Part shown: piece by piece, positions 1 to 8,766 of the stretch
How the letters are laid out: the number at the start of each line of letters is the position of its first letter
How positions within the stretch are numbered: the first letter of the stretch is position 1
Assembly: GCA_020444275.1 (NCBI GenBank)
Contig: JAHLLG010000004.1
Coordinates: 62,001-126,000, forward strand
From: Bacteroidota bacterium
GTDB taxonomy: Bacteria; Bacteroidota; Bacteroidia; Bacteroidales; UBA12077
Direction: 5' to 3'
Length of the DNA stretch: 64,000 nucleotides
Notes under the pieces: model-generated
What the model was told of the DNA's origin: nothing
Database searches by the model: none
The model's input: the letters and a program-made list of their open reading frames with translations, nothing else
Made by a program: the position numbers and the translations under genes

Positions 1-252
1 CAGAAACCCTTAGATACAAAATCATTTATTCGCGCTGTAGCTACAGAAACACAAACCAGGAAATCACGATTTGAGCGTTGGAAAAATGTAGAAAACATTT
101 TCAAAATAACCAGTACGGATTCATTAGAAGGTAAACATATTTTAATAGTAGATGATGTGGTTACCACCGGATCAACGTTAGAGGCTTGTGCCAATGTATT
201 ATTAGAGTTGGATGGAGTAAAAGTAAGTATAGCCACTTTGGCAGTAGCTTAA
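1..252 (+). CDS. ComF family phosphoribosyltransferase, C-terminal fragment
   Basis: This is the last 83 codons of a gene that begins before the window. The reading frame is open from base 1 to a TAA at 250-252. It contains a run of three hydrophobic residues followed by VDDVVTTGST, the PRPP-binding loop of type I phosphoribosyltransferases, and the preceding QTRKSRFERW stretch is typical of ComF/GntX proteins. ComF-family proteins are linked to DNA uptake in transformable bacteria, but many lineages keep the gene without known competence, so the role here is inferred. The N-terminal part, including any zinc ribbon, is outside the window. Confidence 0.85.
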   Translation, partial: QKPLDTKSFIRAVATETQTRKSRFERWKNVENIFKITSTDSLEGKHILIVDDVVTTGSTLEACANVLLELDGVKVSIATLAVA

Positions 253-291
253 TCGGGGAATTACTATTTCACAATTTCGCTAATTTACAAA

Positions 292-867
292 TTAAACCAT
301 ATGGTTTCCCCAACGTTTCGAATCTATTTTAAATCCGGCTAAATCTAACACACGATTAGTAACCGTTTGTATTACTTCATCTATGGTTTTTGGTTTTGAA
401 TAAAAAGAAGGAGTCGCCGGACAAATGATCCCACCTGTAAGGGTAACAGTTTCCATATTTTTAATATGAATTAAACTATAAGGGATTTCTCGTGGAACTA
501 AAATAAGTTTTTGTCTTTCTTTTAACATTACATCAGCTGCACGGGTAATTAAATCATCCGATGTGCCGCTGGCTATTCGCCCCAATGTTCCCATAGAGCA
601 AGGGCAAATAATCATGGTATCATACTGAGCTGATCCCGAAGCAAAAGGCGCATAAAAATCGTTTGGTTCATAAATCTTAAATGGATAATCTTGGTAAGAA
701 GTGTTTTCAAGCTCGTATTCCCAGATTTCTTTAGCGTTTTTTGAGAAAACCAGGCCAATATCAGCAATTTGATCTTCCAGTTTTACTAATTGATCTAGCA
801 ATTTTTTTGCATAAATTGAACCACTAGCACCAGTTATAGCTATAACTATTTTATGTTTTTTTGTCAT
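292..867 (-). CDS. ubiX: UbiX family flavin prenyltransferase
   Basis: A 191-residue flavoprotein of the UbiX/Pad1 family. These enzymes attach a dimethylallyl group to FMN to make prenylated FMN, the cofactor of UbiD-type decarboxylases. The N-terminal AITGASGSIYAKKLL is the flavin-binding motif. CPCSMGTLGRIASG followed by DDLITRAADV and LVPRE are the signature segments of the prenyl-transfer site. Length is normal. The start codon overlaps the stop of the upstream barrel gene by 4 nt (ATGA), so the two are probably co-transcribed. No UbiD partner is visible in this window. Confidence 0.9.
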   Translation of the reverse strand: MTKKHKIVIAITGASGSIYAKKLLDQLVKLEDQIADIGLVFSKNAKEIWEYELENTSYQDYPFKIYEPNDFYAPFASGSAQYDTMIICPCSMGTLGRIASGTSDDLITRAADVMLKERQKLILVPREIPYSLIHIKNMETVTLTGGIICPATPSFYSKPKTIDEVIQTVTNRVLDLAGFKIDSKRWGNHMV

Positions 868-1469
868 TTTCCAAAATTTGCAATTTGATAATAAACAGCA
901 AAAGTGAGTACATTGTTGTATTGTCCTCTATTTAGAAAAAATGTTTGATCTCCAGGGTGATCTCTTACTGGCAATATCGAGTAATTAAGTCGAACATTAA
1001 AATAGAAGTTTTTCCAAAACTCATATTCAACACCTGCTAATCCTGAAAATTCAAATTCATTAAAAGGAGGATCTGCCGGTTCATCACCTATTCCATCTTT
1101 ATTTTCTGTGGATTTCTGCAAATATCCCAGGGCCAAACCAATATTTGCACTAAATTTTTCTAAAAACCGGTATTTCAAGAAAAGAGGCATTTCAATGTAG
1201 TTTAGCTTGGAGTGATAAAAGGTTACATCGTTTTCTTCCCATTTGCTACCTTTTTGAACATACTTAAGTTCAAGCTGAGCATCAACAAATTTGGTTAAAT
1301 GCACATTGGTATAAATACCAAACGATACACCGGCTTTATTATATCCGCCTGATTTATCTCCGTCCAGCTGTGATGCCGATAGTCCCCCAAAAACACCACC
1401 ACCAAATGTTTGAGCATTGACAAAATTATAGCAAAATAGAATTAAAACTATTATAAAATATCTTTTCAT
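864..1469 (-). CDS. PorT-like outer membrane beta-barrel protein
   Basis: About 201 residues with an N-terminal signal peptide (MKRYFIIVLILF, cleavage near NAQT), then alternating aromatic and hydrophobic strands. GGLSASQLDGD near the N-terminus and FGIY, LELKYVQKGS resemble the 8-stranded PorT/OMP_b-brl_2 family of Bacteroidota. Such barrels sit in the outer membrane; PorT itself is a T9SS component, but most family members have no known function. I chose the start at 1469 because the upstream in-frame ATG at 1487 would put six extra residues before an otherwise ideal signal peptide. The stop overlaps the ubiX start. Confidence 0.7.
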   Translation of the reverse strand: MKRYFIIVLILFCYNFVNAQTFGGGVFGGLSASQLDGDKSGGYNKAGVSFGIYTNVHLTKFVDAQLELKYVQKGSKWEENDVTFYHSKLNYIEMPLFLKYRFLEKFSANIGLALGYLQKSTENKDGIGDEPADPPFNEFEFSGLAGVEYEFWKNFYFNVRLNYSILPVRDHPGDQTFFLNRGQYNNVLTFAVYYQIANFGK

Positions 1470-1591
1470 AATATGAAAATTTAGCATCGATTAAAAGTAC
1501 AGAAAATATTTAAACTAAATTAAAATTAGCCATTAGAACTTATATATAAATAAAGATAAAAAGATATAAAAATATAATACTATAAAAATCA

Positions 1592-1622
1592 TTGGATGTA
1601 TCTGTATTATGTCTTATATTCG
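1592..1622 (+). promoter_or_regulatory. Bacteroidota-type promoter for the 1652 gene
   Basis: TTG at 1592-1594, a 20-nt spacer, then TATATTCG at 1615-1622. This differs by one base from the Bacteroidota -7 consensus TAnnTTTG. The implied transcription start is about 1626, giving a leader of about 25 nt to the ATG at 1652. Confidence 0.45.
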
Positions 1623-1651
1623 GGGAGTTTTAATCTAAAATTTATTAACCT

Positions 1652-3415
1652 ATGAAAAAACTTTTACACCCCTTAATTTTTTTATTATTTTTTACTCCTG
1701 TAATTAGTTACAGTCAACTTGATGGTAGTGGAATAGCTCCAAATTTTACTCTTACAGATACAAGTGGCGTGTCTCATACATTATACGATTATTTGGATAA
1801 CGGTAAAGTTGTTGTTCTTGATTTTTTTGCAACTTGGTGTGGTCCTTGCAATAATAATGCAGATGAAGTTGAAAGGGTTTGGCAAGATTACGGCCCTGAT
1901 GGAGACAATACAATCATGATGTTTTTAATGGAATCTTCAAGTACTTCTAATTTCTCAGATTTACAAGGATTTATGTCTCAACACAACGTAACATGTCCAA
2001 CATTCGATCAGTGTGAAACAACAGATGTTCCTTCAGATTATGAGGTGGGTTATTTCCCTACGTATTACATTGTTTATTCTGACCGTTCATATCAGCAAGT
2101 TTCTGGAGGACCTGACGAAATATATCAAGTTATGGTTGATGCTATTGGAGAAAACCCCGGATTAAGTTCTACAACTCATGATGCAAAGGTATTGGAGTTT
2201 GATGATCCTATAGGTTCGTTCTGCTCTGATTCAATACGTCCAAAAGTGACATTACAAAATTATGGAACAGAAACCTTAACTTCTGTTGATATTAAATCAA
2301 TAATTGATGGAGATGTTAAAGATACATACAGTTGGACAGGTTCATTAGCTCAATATGAGATTGAAGAAATTGAGTTAGCCGATATTAAGAATATAGATGC
2401 AGGTGATCATACATTTACATTTGCTGTTGAAAGTCCAAATGGACAAGTAGATGATGAAAATTCTAATGATTCAAAAGATACACCATTTAAAATACTTAAC
2501 GACGGAGCTATTATAACTGTTGATATTAATACAGATAGTTATCCAACAGAAACCAGTTGGGAGTTATTGCATGATGATGAGGTTTTTACTTCAGGAGGAA
2601 AGTTTAGTAGTGCAAATACAAAATATACTGAGCAGGTATGTGTATATTCAGATAGCTGTTATACATTTACTATTTATGATTCATATGGTGATGGTAATAG
2701 TAGCCAACCTGTTGAAATTTCGCTAAATGGATATACACTTGGTTCTATCACTGGTTTTAGTACTGGATATTCAGCAAGTGTAGAATTTTGTGCTGTAATA
2801 CCAGCTCCGGTTGTTACCATTTCACCAGCTGATGGATCTACAGAAATCGTAAGAGATGATGACTTGACTCTTACATTTGATATGCCGGTAAGATTATTAA
2901 ATGATGACGAGATAACTGACCCCGCATCTATTATTATACTTAAAAAAAGTGATAGTTCAGGAGATGATGTTTCATTCACGGCAAGTATAAATAATGACAA
3001 TACTATAATAACAATTAATCCAGATGAAGTTTTAGATGCAAATCAAGATTATTATCTTGGTATTGAAGCCGTAGTTGAGAATGAATATGATATTCCGTTA
3101 GAACCTACTAGTTCAACCTTTACAACGGGTACTGTAACAGGAATTGAGTTTGATGCCTCAATTTACGAATTAAGTGTATATCCGAATCCTTTTAAAAATC
3201 AACTGAATATTTCTTTTACCACACAAGGTAGTTGTAATCCTGTTGTAGAAATATATAATCAAACAGGAATGCTCGTAAAAAAGATTCGTTTAGAAGACAA
3301 ACCAGGCAATAATGTATACAATATAAATACAGAAAATATGCCAAATGGTATTTATTTCATGAATCTCAATTTAGAGGGAAATAATATTTCTAAAAAAATT
3401 GTGCTAATAAGATAG
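1652..3415 (+). CDS. Secreted thioredoxin-fold protein with Ig-like and T9SS sorting domains
   Basis: 587 residues. The signal peptide is followed by a TlpA/redoxin domain (about residues 22-170) with the catalytic motif WCGPC, so the protein is a predicted disulfide reductase or isomerase. After a long beta-rich middle region comes a bacterial Ig-like (SbsA-type) domain near residues 380-490, recognisable by ISPADGSTE and the DANQDYYLGI strand. The last ~75 residues are a type A T9SS sorting domain (VYPNPFKNQLNI, then GIYFMNL and KKIVLIR). The protein is therefore expected to cross the outer membrane by T9SS and be surface-anchored or released. A catalytic thioredoxin fold exported by T9SS is unusual. 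A terminator separates it from the TlpA gene downstream. Confidence 0.85.
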   Translation: MKKLLHPLIFLLFFTPVISYSQLDGSGIAPNFTLTDTSGVSHTLYDYLDNGKVVVLDFFATWCGPCNNNADEVERVWQDYGPDGDNTIMMFLMESSSTSNFSDLQGFMSQHNVTCPTFDQCETTDVPSDYEVGYFPTYYIVYSDRSYQQVSGGPDEIYQVMVDAIGENPGLSSTTHDAKVLEFDDPIGSFCSDSIRPKVTLQNYGTETLTSVDIKSIIDGDVKDTYSWTGSLAQYEIEEIELADIKNIDAGDHTFTFAVESPNGQVDDENSNDSKDTPFKILNDGAIITVDINTDSYPTETSWELLHDDEVFTSGGKFSSANTKYTEQVCVYSDSCYTFTIYDSYGDGNSSQPVEISLNGYTLGSITGFSTGYSASVEFCAVIPAPVVTISPADGSTEIVRDDDLTLTFDMPVRLLNDDEITDPASIIILKKSDSSGDDVSFTASINNDNTIITINPDEVLDANQDYYLGIEAVVENEYDIPLEPTSSTFTTGTVTGIEFDASIYELSVYPNPFKNQLNISFTTQGSCNPVVEIYNQTGMLVKKIRLEDKPGNNVYNINTENMPNGIYFMNLNLEGNNISKKIVLIR

Positions 3416-3438
3416 CACTATTTGTTATTAGATATTAT

Positions 3439-3467
3439 ATGCACCGGAAAAGCCCGGTGCATTTTTA
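3439..3467 (+). terminator. Intrinsic terminator
   Basis: Inverted repeat ATGCACCGG (3439-3447) and CCGGTGCAT (3454-3462) with a 6-nt loop, followed by a T run. It lies between two co-directional genes and may terminate or attenuate. Confidence 0.8.
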
Positions 3468-3479
3468 AATTTAAAAATT

Positions 3480-3971
3480 ATGAAGAATTTAATATTAATA
3501 TTATTAGTAGTTACCTTAAATAACATAGCTTTTTCTCAAGTTATACCTTCTGTTCAGATCAAGACTTTGGATAATAAAATAGTTAATACACAAGAATTAT
3601 TTAATGAGGAAAACCTGATTATTTTAAGTTTTTGGGCTACCTGGTGTAAACCATGTATTAAGGAACTCGATGCATACAATGAGAATATTATTGATTGGGC
3701 CGACGAAACAGGAGTTAAGCTAATAGCCGTTTCAATAGATAATACAAGAAGTATGAGTCGCGTTGCCCCATTTGTTAACGGCCGAGGATGGGGCAATATT
3801 CAGTTTTATTTAGATCCCAACGAAGATTTTAAACGTGCCATGAATGTTGTAAATGTTCCACATACAATACTTCTAGATGGCGATGGAAATATATTATGGC
3901 AACATACTTCGTATTCAGAAGGCGACGAATATGAACTTTATGATGTAATTAGAGAAAAAAGCGCGAATTAG
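3480..3971 (+). CDS. TlpA-like periplasmic thioredoxin
   Basis: 163 residues with a signal peptide (MKNLILILLVVTLNNIAFS) and a single TlpA/AhpC-TSA thioredoxin domain. The active site is FWATWCKPCIKEL (CKPC) and the cis-proline is in VNVPHTILLD. It probably reduces or shuffles disulfides in the periplasm. It ends 2 nt before the DUF6029 barrel gene, and an Omp28 thioredoxin-fold lipoprotein follows that, so the three look like one functional unit. Confidence 0.85.
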   Translation: MKNLILILLVVTLNNIAFSQVIPSVQIKTLDNKIVNTQELFNEENLIILSFWATWCKPCIKELDAYNENIIDWADETGVKLIAVSIDNTRSMSRVAPFVNGRGWGNIQFYLDPNEDFKRAMNVVNVPHTILLDGDGNILWQHTSYSEGDEYELYDVIREKSAN

Positions 3972-3973
3972 TT

Positions 3974-5632
3974 ATGGAGCAGCATAATTTTTTTAAGAGA
4001 CTATTAATTTTAATTTTAGTAGTCTTTTTTGGTGTTCAGGTAAAATCTCAAAATAACGATGGGCAGTTTCATGGTAACTTCCAGGTCGATGCGCAGGTAT
4101 ATAGAGAGGATTCCGCGATTGGAGCACAGGTTCCTCCTGAGAAAATGGGATTAAATTCGTATGCCAATTTTACCTATACAAAAGGAAATTTTACAGCAGG
4201 TTTACGGTATGAGGGTTATATGAATACCTTGTTGGGATATGATGAAGAATACGATGGTGTTGGTGTACCTTACAGATATATAACATATAGAAACGACGAA
4301 TTAGAAGTTACGGTAGGTAATTTCTATGGGCAATTTGGTAATGGTTTAATTTTTAGAGCATATGAGGACAAATCATTAGGATATGATAATGTGCTGGATG
4401 GAATAAAAATAAAGTTTAATCCCTATAAAGGGGTTTACTTAAAAGGATTTACCGGAAAACAAAGATTGTATTTTGAAACTGGACCAGGTATTGTTAGAGG
4501 AGTGGATGGCGAGTTTTTTATTAATGATATTTTAAGTTCATTATCGGAAATAAAATCGCAATTTATCTTGGGTGGAAGTTTTGTAAGTAAGTATCAAAAA
4601 GATGATAATCCTATATATAATCTACCTGAGAATGTAGGTGCTTTTTCTGGTAGATTAACTTTTATAAATGGAGGGTTTAATTTAAGTGGAGAATATGCTT
4701 ATAAATACCCCGACCCTCATCCTGATGCAGTAGATATATATAATTACAATACAAAATATGGTGATGTAATTTTAATCAATGCATCATATTCTGCTTCAGG
4801 ATTAGGTGTCTACCTAAGTGCGAAACGTGTTGATAATATGAGTTTCAGATCTGATAGAAATGCTACATTAAATAACCTTAATATAAATTATATCCCTACT
4901 ATAACTAAAAATCACACCTATTCCTTAGCCTCTATGTATCCTTATGTTACTCAGTCAAATGGAGAAATTGGGGTGCAGGGAGAAATAATTTATAATTTCA
5001 AGAAAGGATCAAACATTGGTGGTAAGTATGGAACAAATCTAACAATTAACTTTTCACAGGTCAATAGTTTAAAGACAAAGAGAACAGCGACGTATGAAAA
5101 ATATGAAACAGAATATCTGGCCGTAGGTGATGAGATTTATTACAGAGATATAAATGTTAAGATTCATAAAAAGATAAGCAGGAAGTGGAAAACTGATATT
5201 AGTTATTTAAACTTAAAATTTAATAACCATGTTCTAAAATTAGTACAGGATGACTCGGGATCTTCAAGCTTTGGGATGCTAGATGCTCACGTTGCAATAG
5301 CTGATATTACGTATAAATTAAAGCCAAGGCATTCTCTACGCATGGAGCTACAAGGTTTATTTACAAAGCAGGATAGGGGAAATTGGACTATGGGATTACT
5401 TGAGTATTCAATAGCCCCAACGTGGTTTGTTGCCGTTGCTGATCAATATAATTATGGTAATGATGAAGTAAAGAATCATTATTTTAATGTTGCGTTAGGT
5501 TATAAGAAAAAGGCAAACCGAATTCAAATAGGATATGGAAGACAAAGAAAAGGGGTAGTGTGTATTGGAGGAGTATGCAGGAATGTTCCTGCATCCAGCG
5601 GATTTAATATTTCAATAACAAGTAGTTTTTAA
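3974..5632 (+). CDS. DUF6029 family outer membrane protein
   Basis: 552 residues with a signal peptide (cleavage near VKSQNN) and a long succession of amphipathic strands ending in a short aromatic C-terminal strand (FNISITSSF), as in outer-membrane barrels. I assign it from memory to DUF6029, a Bacteroidota family without a known function. The NFYGQFGNGLIFR and EDKSLGYDNVLDG segments look like the conserved part. It is tightly packed between a TlpA thioredoxin and an Omp28-related protein. A role as a porin or folding client of those redox proteins is inference. Confidence 0.7.
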   Translation: MEQHNFFKRLLILILVVFFGVQVKSQNNDGQFHGNFQVDAQVYREDSAIGAQVPPEKMGLNSYANFTYTKGNFTAGLRYEGYMNTLLGYDEEYDGVGVPYRYITYRNDELEVTVGNFYGQFGNGLIFRAYEDKSLGYDNVLDGIKIKFNPYKGVYLKGFTGKQRLYFETGPGIVRGVDGEFFINDILSSLSEIKSQFILGGSFVSKYQKDDNPIYNLPENVGAFSGRLTFINGGFNLSGEYAYKYPDPHPDAVDIYNYNTKYGDVILINASYSASGLGVYLSAKRVDNMSFRSDRNATLNNLNINYIPTITKNHTYSLASMYPYVTQSNGEIGVQGEIIYNFKKGSNIGGKYGTNLTINFSQVNSLKTKRTATYEKYETEYLAVGDEIYYRDINVKIHKKISRKWKTDISYLNLKFNNHVLKLVQDDSGSSSFGMLDAHVAIADITYKLKPRHSLRMELQGLFTKQDRGNWTMGLLEYSIAPTWFVAVADQYNYGNDEVKNHYFNVALGYKKKANRIQIGYGRQRKGVVCIGGVCRNVPASSGFNISITSSF

Positions 5633-5642
5633 GTAAAGATAT

Positions 5643-6494
5643 ATGATGAAAAAACTGAAAATAATAGTAATAATAAGCATGGTTTTCATCTTTAGTTGTG
5701 ATGATATAGAAGAACCTTTTATTGACGAGATGAAAACTGAATGTGGAGATGCAAGTCTTCCAACTCCAATAAAACAAATTTTAATTGAAGAATTTACCGG
5801 ACATAAATGTGGATATTGCCCAGATGGGGACAAATCCATTGAATTGTTAAAAGAATTATATTGTGACCATCTTATCCCGGTTTCAATTCATACGGGTGGA
5901 TTTGCAGAGATTAATTCTTCTGGTAAATATACTTATGATTATCGAGCTGAAGATGGCTTAACAATAAGTAATTACTATGAGCCAACAGGTTTCCCCAGTG
6001 CATTAATCAACCGAAAGGAATACGACGAAGGATTAATGCTAGATAATACGTATTGGTTAACTATCGTATCAGAATTATTGGAGCAGAAACCCGTCGCTGA
6101 TATACATATAAATTCAAATTATAGCTCAAGCGAAAGAGAACTGAAAGTTGAAGTTGATATTGTGTTTTTTAAATCTATAGATGAGAGATTAATGCTTTCA
6201 GTGTATTTTATTGAGGATTCAATTGTATCGTGGCAAAAGGATTATTCATTGGAAAGTGAAAACCAAGATGTGGAATTTTATCCTCATAATCATGTGTTTA
6301 GAGACGGAATCAATGGAGCATGGGGAGAAGAAATCTTGAATGGACAAGTTAATTCAAATGATGTGAAAAGCAAAACCTATATTTATACGGTTAATTCAGA
6401 ATGGAATGTTGAAAATTCAAGTTTAATCGCTTTTGTATATCAGAGTGAAACAAAGGAAGTTTTGCAAGCTGCACAAAGTAGTATAATTAATTAG
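5643..6494 (+). CDS. Omp28-related thioredoxin-fold lipoprotein
   Basis: 283 residues. A lipoprotein signal peptide ends at IFSC (Cys near residue 19). The EEFTGHKCGYCPDG segment is the CxxC-containing hallmark of Omp28 family proteins, which have a thioredoxin-like N-terminal domain and a beta-rich C-terminal domain. In Porphyromonas gingivalis Omp28 is a surface lipoprotein proposed as an adhesin. The CxxC suggests redox or metal binding instead. It follows the DUF6029 barrel gene by 10 nt and is followed by a strong terminator. Confidence 0.8.
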   Translation: MMKKLKIIVIISMVFIFSCDDIEEPFIDEMKTECGDASLPTPIKQILIEEFTGHKCGYCPDGDKSIELLKELYCDHLIPVSIHTGGFAEINSSGKYTYDYRAEDGLTISNYYEPTGFPSALINRKEYDEGLMLDNTYWLTIVSELLEQKPVADIHINSNYSSSERELKVEVDIVFFKSIDERLMLSVYFIEDSIVSWQKDYSLESENQDVEFYPHNHVFRDGINGAWGEEILNGQVNSNDVKSKTYIYTVNSEWNVENSSLIAFVYQSETKEVLQAAQSSIIN

Positions 6495-6543
6495 ATAACT
6501 GAAAACAATACTAAACTAAAATTAGTAATTTATTATCCAAATG

Positions 6544-6577
6544 AAAAACGGCTGCCTTAATGAAGCTGCCGTTTTTT
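6544..6577. terminator. Bidirectional intrinsic terminator
   Basis: AAAAACGGC (6544-6552) pairs with GCCGTTTTT (6568-6576). It lies between the convergent Omp28 gene and the T9SS-sorted gene, and is T-rich on both strands. Confidence 0.8.
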
Positions 6578-6579
6578 GG

Positions 6580-7302
6580 TTATTCTTTCATAAACTTTTC
6601 AGATTTAACTGGAATACCATCTACCTCAAATGACCAAATGTAAATTCCCGGTTTGAAATCCGAAACATCAATCTCTAAAGTATTATCATTATTACTTGTT
6701 TTTATACTTTTCACCTTTTTACCAACCAAATCATAAACCTCTAAACTGCAGTTGGATGCATTTATCCGATCATAGGTAATATGAAGAGTATTACGCACCG
6801 GATTTGGATAAGCTTTAATAGATTCTTTAATTGTTGATAATTCTTGAATGCTAGTTGTTAGAATATCATAAGTAATGGTTACAGATGCTGAATCTGAATC
6901 ATTTTTATTAATAAAGAAGGTATACATAATTTCTGTTATTCCTGTATTCCCATTAGGTGTAAGGGTACTATGAAAATCCTTGATCGTATCTCCTGCATTA
7001 ACTGTTAAATAATTTGTAGATTGACTAGTTGCGATATCAAAACAACTATTCCAGCAATATAAAGCTGAACTGCCTGTAGTAAATTGTTTTACATATAACT
7101 TTACAAAAACATCCTTGGTTACATCTGATATATTCTTTATGTATAAAGGAACTTCAATGTCTGATGTGTTATCCGAGGTAGCAATTAAAATGGTGTCATT
7201 TACAATTGCTGATCCGTCTGCTTTTTTTATTTCTAAACTTTGGGAATAGATATATGAATTGGTTAATACTCCAATTATTAATAATAGTAAAAAATTTTTC
7301 AT
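6580..7302 (-). CDS. T9SS type A sorting domain protein, unknown passenger
   Basis: 240 residues with a signal peptide (MKNFLLLLIIGVLTNSYIYS). The N-terminal ~150 residues look like a single beta-sandwich carrying a CWNSC dicysteine pair. The C-terminal ~75 residues are a sorting domain (AYPNPVRNTLHIT, SLEVYDLVGKKV, KPGIYIWSF). The passenger is not recognised; its strand pattern and the phrase NISDVTKDVFVKLYVK suggest a fibronectin- or CARDB-like fold. It should be surface-exposed or secreted. Confidence 0.75.
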   Translation of the reverse strand: MKNFLLLLIIGVLTNSYIYSQSLEIKKADGSAIVNDTILIATSDNTSDIEVPLYIKNISDVTKDVFVKLYVKQFTTGSSALYCWNSCFDIATSQSTNYLTVNAGDTIKDFHSTLTPNGNTGITEIMYTFFINKNDSDSASVTITYDILTTSIQELSTIKESIKAYPNPVRNTLHITYDRINASNCSLEVYDLVGKKVKSIKTSNNDNTLEIDVSDFKPGIYIWSFEVDGIPVKSEKFMKE

Positions 7303-7345
7303 AAATACGATTTTAAAAGTTAATCAATAGGGTGTTATTTCGTGT

Positions 7346-7353
7346 CAAAAATA
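7346..7353 (-). promoter_or_regulatory. Putative -7 element for the 6580-7302 gene
   Basis: On the minus strand it reads TATTTTTG, which fits TAnnTTTG. It is about 44 nt upstream of the start codon. No convincing -33 box was found 20 nt further upstream. Confidence 0.3.
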
Positions 7354-7500
7354 TAATTTATATTCTAAAAAACGACTTGTTTGTCTTTTTTATGTATGTG
7401 TAAATTAAGATTAATTAGCAAACTTTAACATTTTTACTGCGTATAGTAGGGTATAGTTTTTGTTATTTTGTATATTAGATAACAATAAAGCCCCTTGCGT

Positions 7501-7875
7501 ATGAAAAAATCTTTACTCACAATATTATATATCCTGTGTATAATACCACTTTTTGCATCTCAGCAAACGAATTCTCAAAATCCCTTTGATGGTGCATCTT
7601 CTGATTCAACAAATATTTATGAAATTCAGAAATTAAAGTTGTATCCAAATCCGGCAAATGATTATTTAACGGTAGAATATGATGTTTTATATATTAAAGA
7701 GGCAAAGTTTCAGATTTACAATTCTATAGGATCAGTTGTTTACACCAAAACATTGAAAGAAAAACAGGATAATCTAAGAATTCAGGTGAGTGAATACAAA
7801 AGTGGTTTATATTTTTGCTCATTGCAAATTGATGGAAAACTGTTAAATACACGAAAGATATTGATCAATCACTAA
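7501..7875 (+). CDS. Minimal T9SS sorting-domain protein with almost no passenger
   Basis: 124 residues: a signal peptide (MKKSLLTILYILCIIPLFAS), about 25 polar residues, then a complete type A sorting domain (KLYPNPANDYLTVEY, FQIYNSIGSVVY, SGLYFCSLQ, TRKILIN). There is no room for a folded passenger. I chose the ATG at 7501; the in-frame TTG at 7495 adds only two residues. It could be a degraded remnant, a small secreted effector, or a sorting decoy. Confidence 0.7.
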   Translation: MKKSLLTILYILCIIPLFASQQTNSQNPFDGASSDSTNIYEIQKLKLYPNPANDYLTVEYDVLYIKEAKFQIYNSIGSVVYTKTLKEKQDNLRIQVSEYKSGLYFCSLQIDGKLLNTRKILINH

Positions 7876-7894
7876 AATATAACCTTACCTCATT

Positions 7895-7923
7895 AAAAAA
7901 TCGGTTTATAGCCGATTTTTTTG
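7895..7923. terminator. Bidirectional intrinsic terminator
   Basis: AAAAAATCGG (7895-7904) pairs with CCGATTTTTT (7912-7921), loop TTTATAG. It serves the convergent 7501-7875 gene and the sirtuin gene. Confidence 0.85.
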
Positions 7924-7924
7924 T

Positions 7925-8614
7925 TTATAGATATTCATTTTTTAAAATAGTTATCAGTTTTTGAACTCCTGTACCGGCTTTTTCTTTAATAACTGTTAAT
8001 CTATTATTAGAAGAGTAAACATCATTTGGGTCAATCAAAAATATCGGAATTCCATTAGGAGCATAATCAACCAAGCCGGCAGCTGGATAAACATTCAACG
8101 ACGTTCCTATTACAACAAAAACATCAGCAGTTTCGCATATTAGCGCGGCATCATGAATTGCGTGAACCGCTTCTCCAAACCAAACAATGTGTGGCCTGAG
8201 TTGTGATCCTTTTTCACAGGTGTCGCCTAATTTAAGTTCCCAATGATCTAGTTCATAAATAAGATTTGGATTAGCTGTGCTACGGGCTTTTTTTAACTCA
8301 CCATGAAGATGCAGAACGCTTTTACTCCCAGCTCTTTCATGCAAGTCGTCAACATTTTGAGTAATAATCTGCACATCGAAGTATTTCTCAAGTTCAACTA
8401 ACCCTTGATGTCCTTGGTTGGGTTCTGCCTCAAATAATTTTTTGCGACGCTCATTATAAAAACGCAGGACCAACTCAGGGTTATTTTCCCAGGCTTGAGG
8501 ACTGGCAACTTCCATTACATCATATTCTTCCCATAATCCGCCCATTTCCCGAAATGTTCGAATACCACTTTCGGCACTCATTCCTGCTCCTGTAAGCACA
8601 ACTATTTTTTTCAT
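7925..8614 (-). CDS. Sir2-family NAD-dependent protein deacylase
   Basis: 229 residues. GAGMSAESGIRTFR binds NAD, TQNVDDLHERAG is the second NAD motif, and HLHGEL carries the catalytic histidine. FYNERRKK supplies the Tyr-x-x-Arg pair that marks class III (SIRT5/CobB-type) enzymes, which remove acetyl and acidic acyl groups from lysines. The small domain keeps only one cysteine (DTCEKGSQLRPHIVWFGE) where most family members have a four-cysteine zinc site, so it probably folds without zinc. It is transcribed away from dnaG. Confidence 0.9.
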   Translation of the reverse strand: MKKIVVLTGAGMSAESGIRTFREMGGLWEEYDVMEVASPQAWENNPELVLRFYNERRKKLFEAEPNQGHQGLVELEKYFDVQIITQNVDDLHERAGSKSVLHLHGELKKARSTANPNLIYELDHWELKLGDTCEKGSQLRPHIVWFGEAVHAIHDAALICETADVFVVIGTSLNVYPAAGLVDYAPNGIPIFLIDPNDVYSSNNRLTVIKEKAGTGVQKLITILKNEYL

Positions 8615-8766
8615 ATGCTAGTTTTGAATGTAAAATAGCAATTATACATCGGATTTAAAAGAAGTTTTTATTTTAATCGAATTATCAAAATATTGCCATG
8701 AATTTTTAGTATTTTAGCGAATGCTTTAGTAAACAACAAACCCCTGATTTACTGTTAAATAGAATT

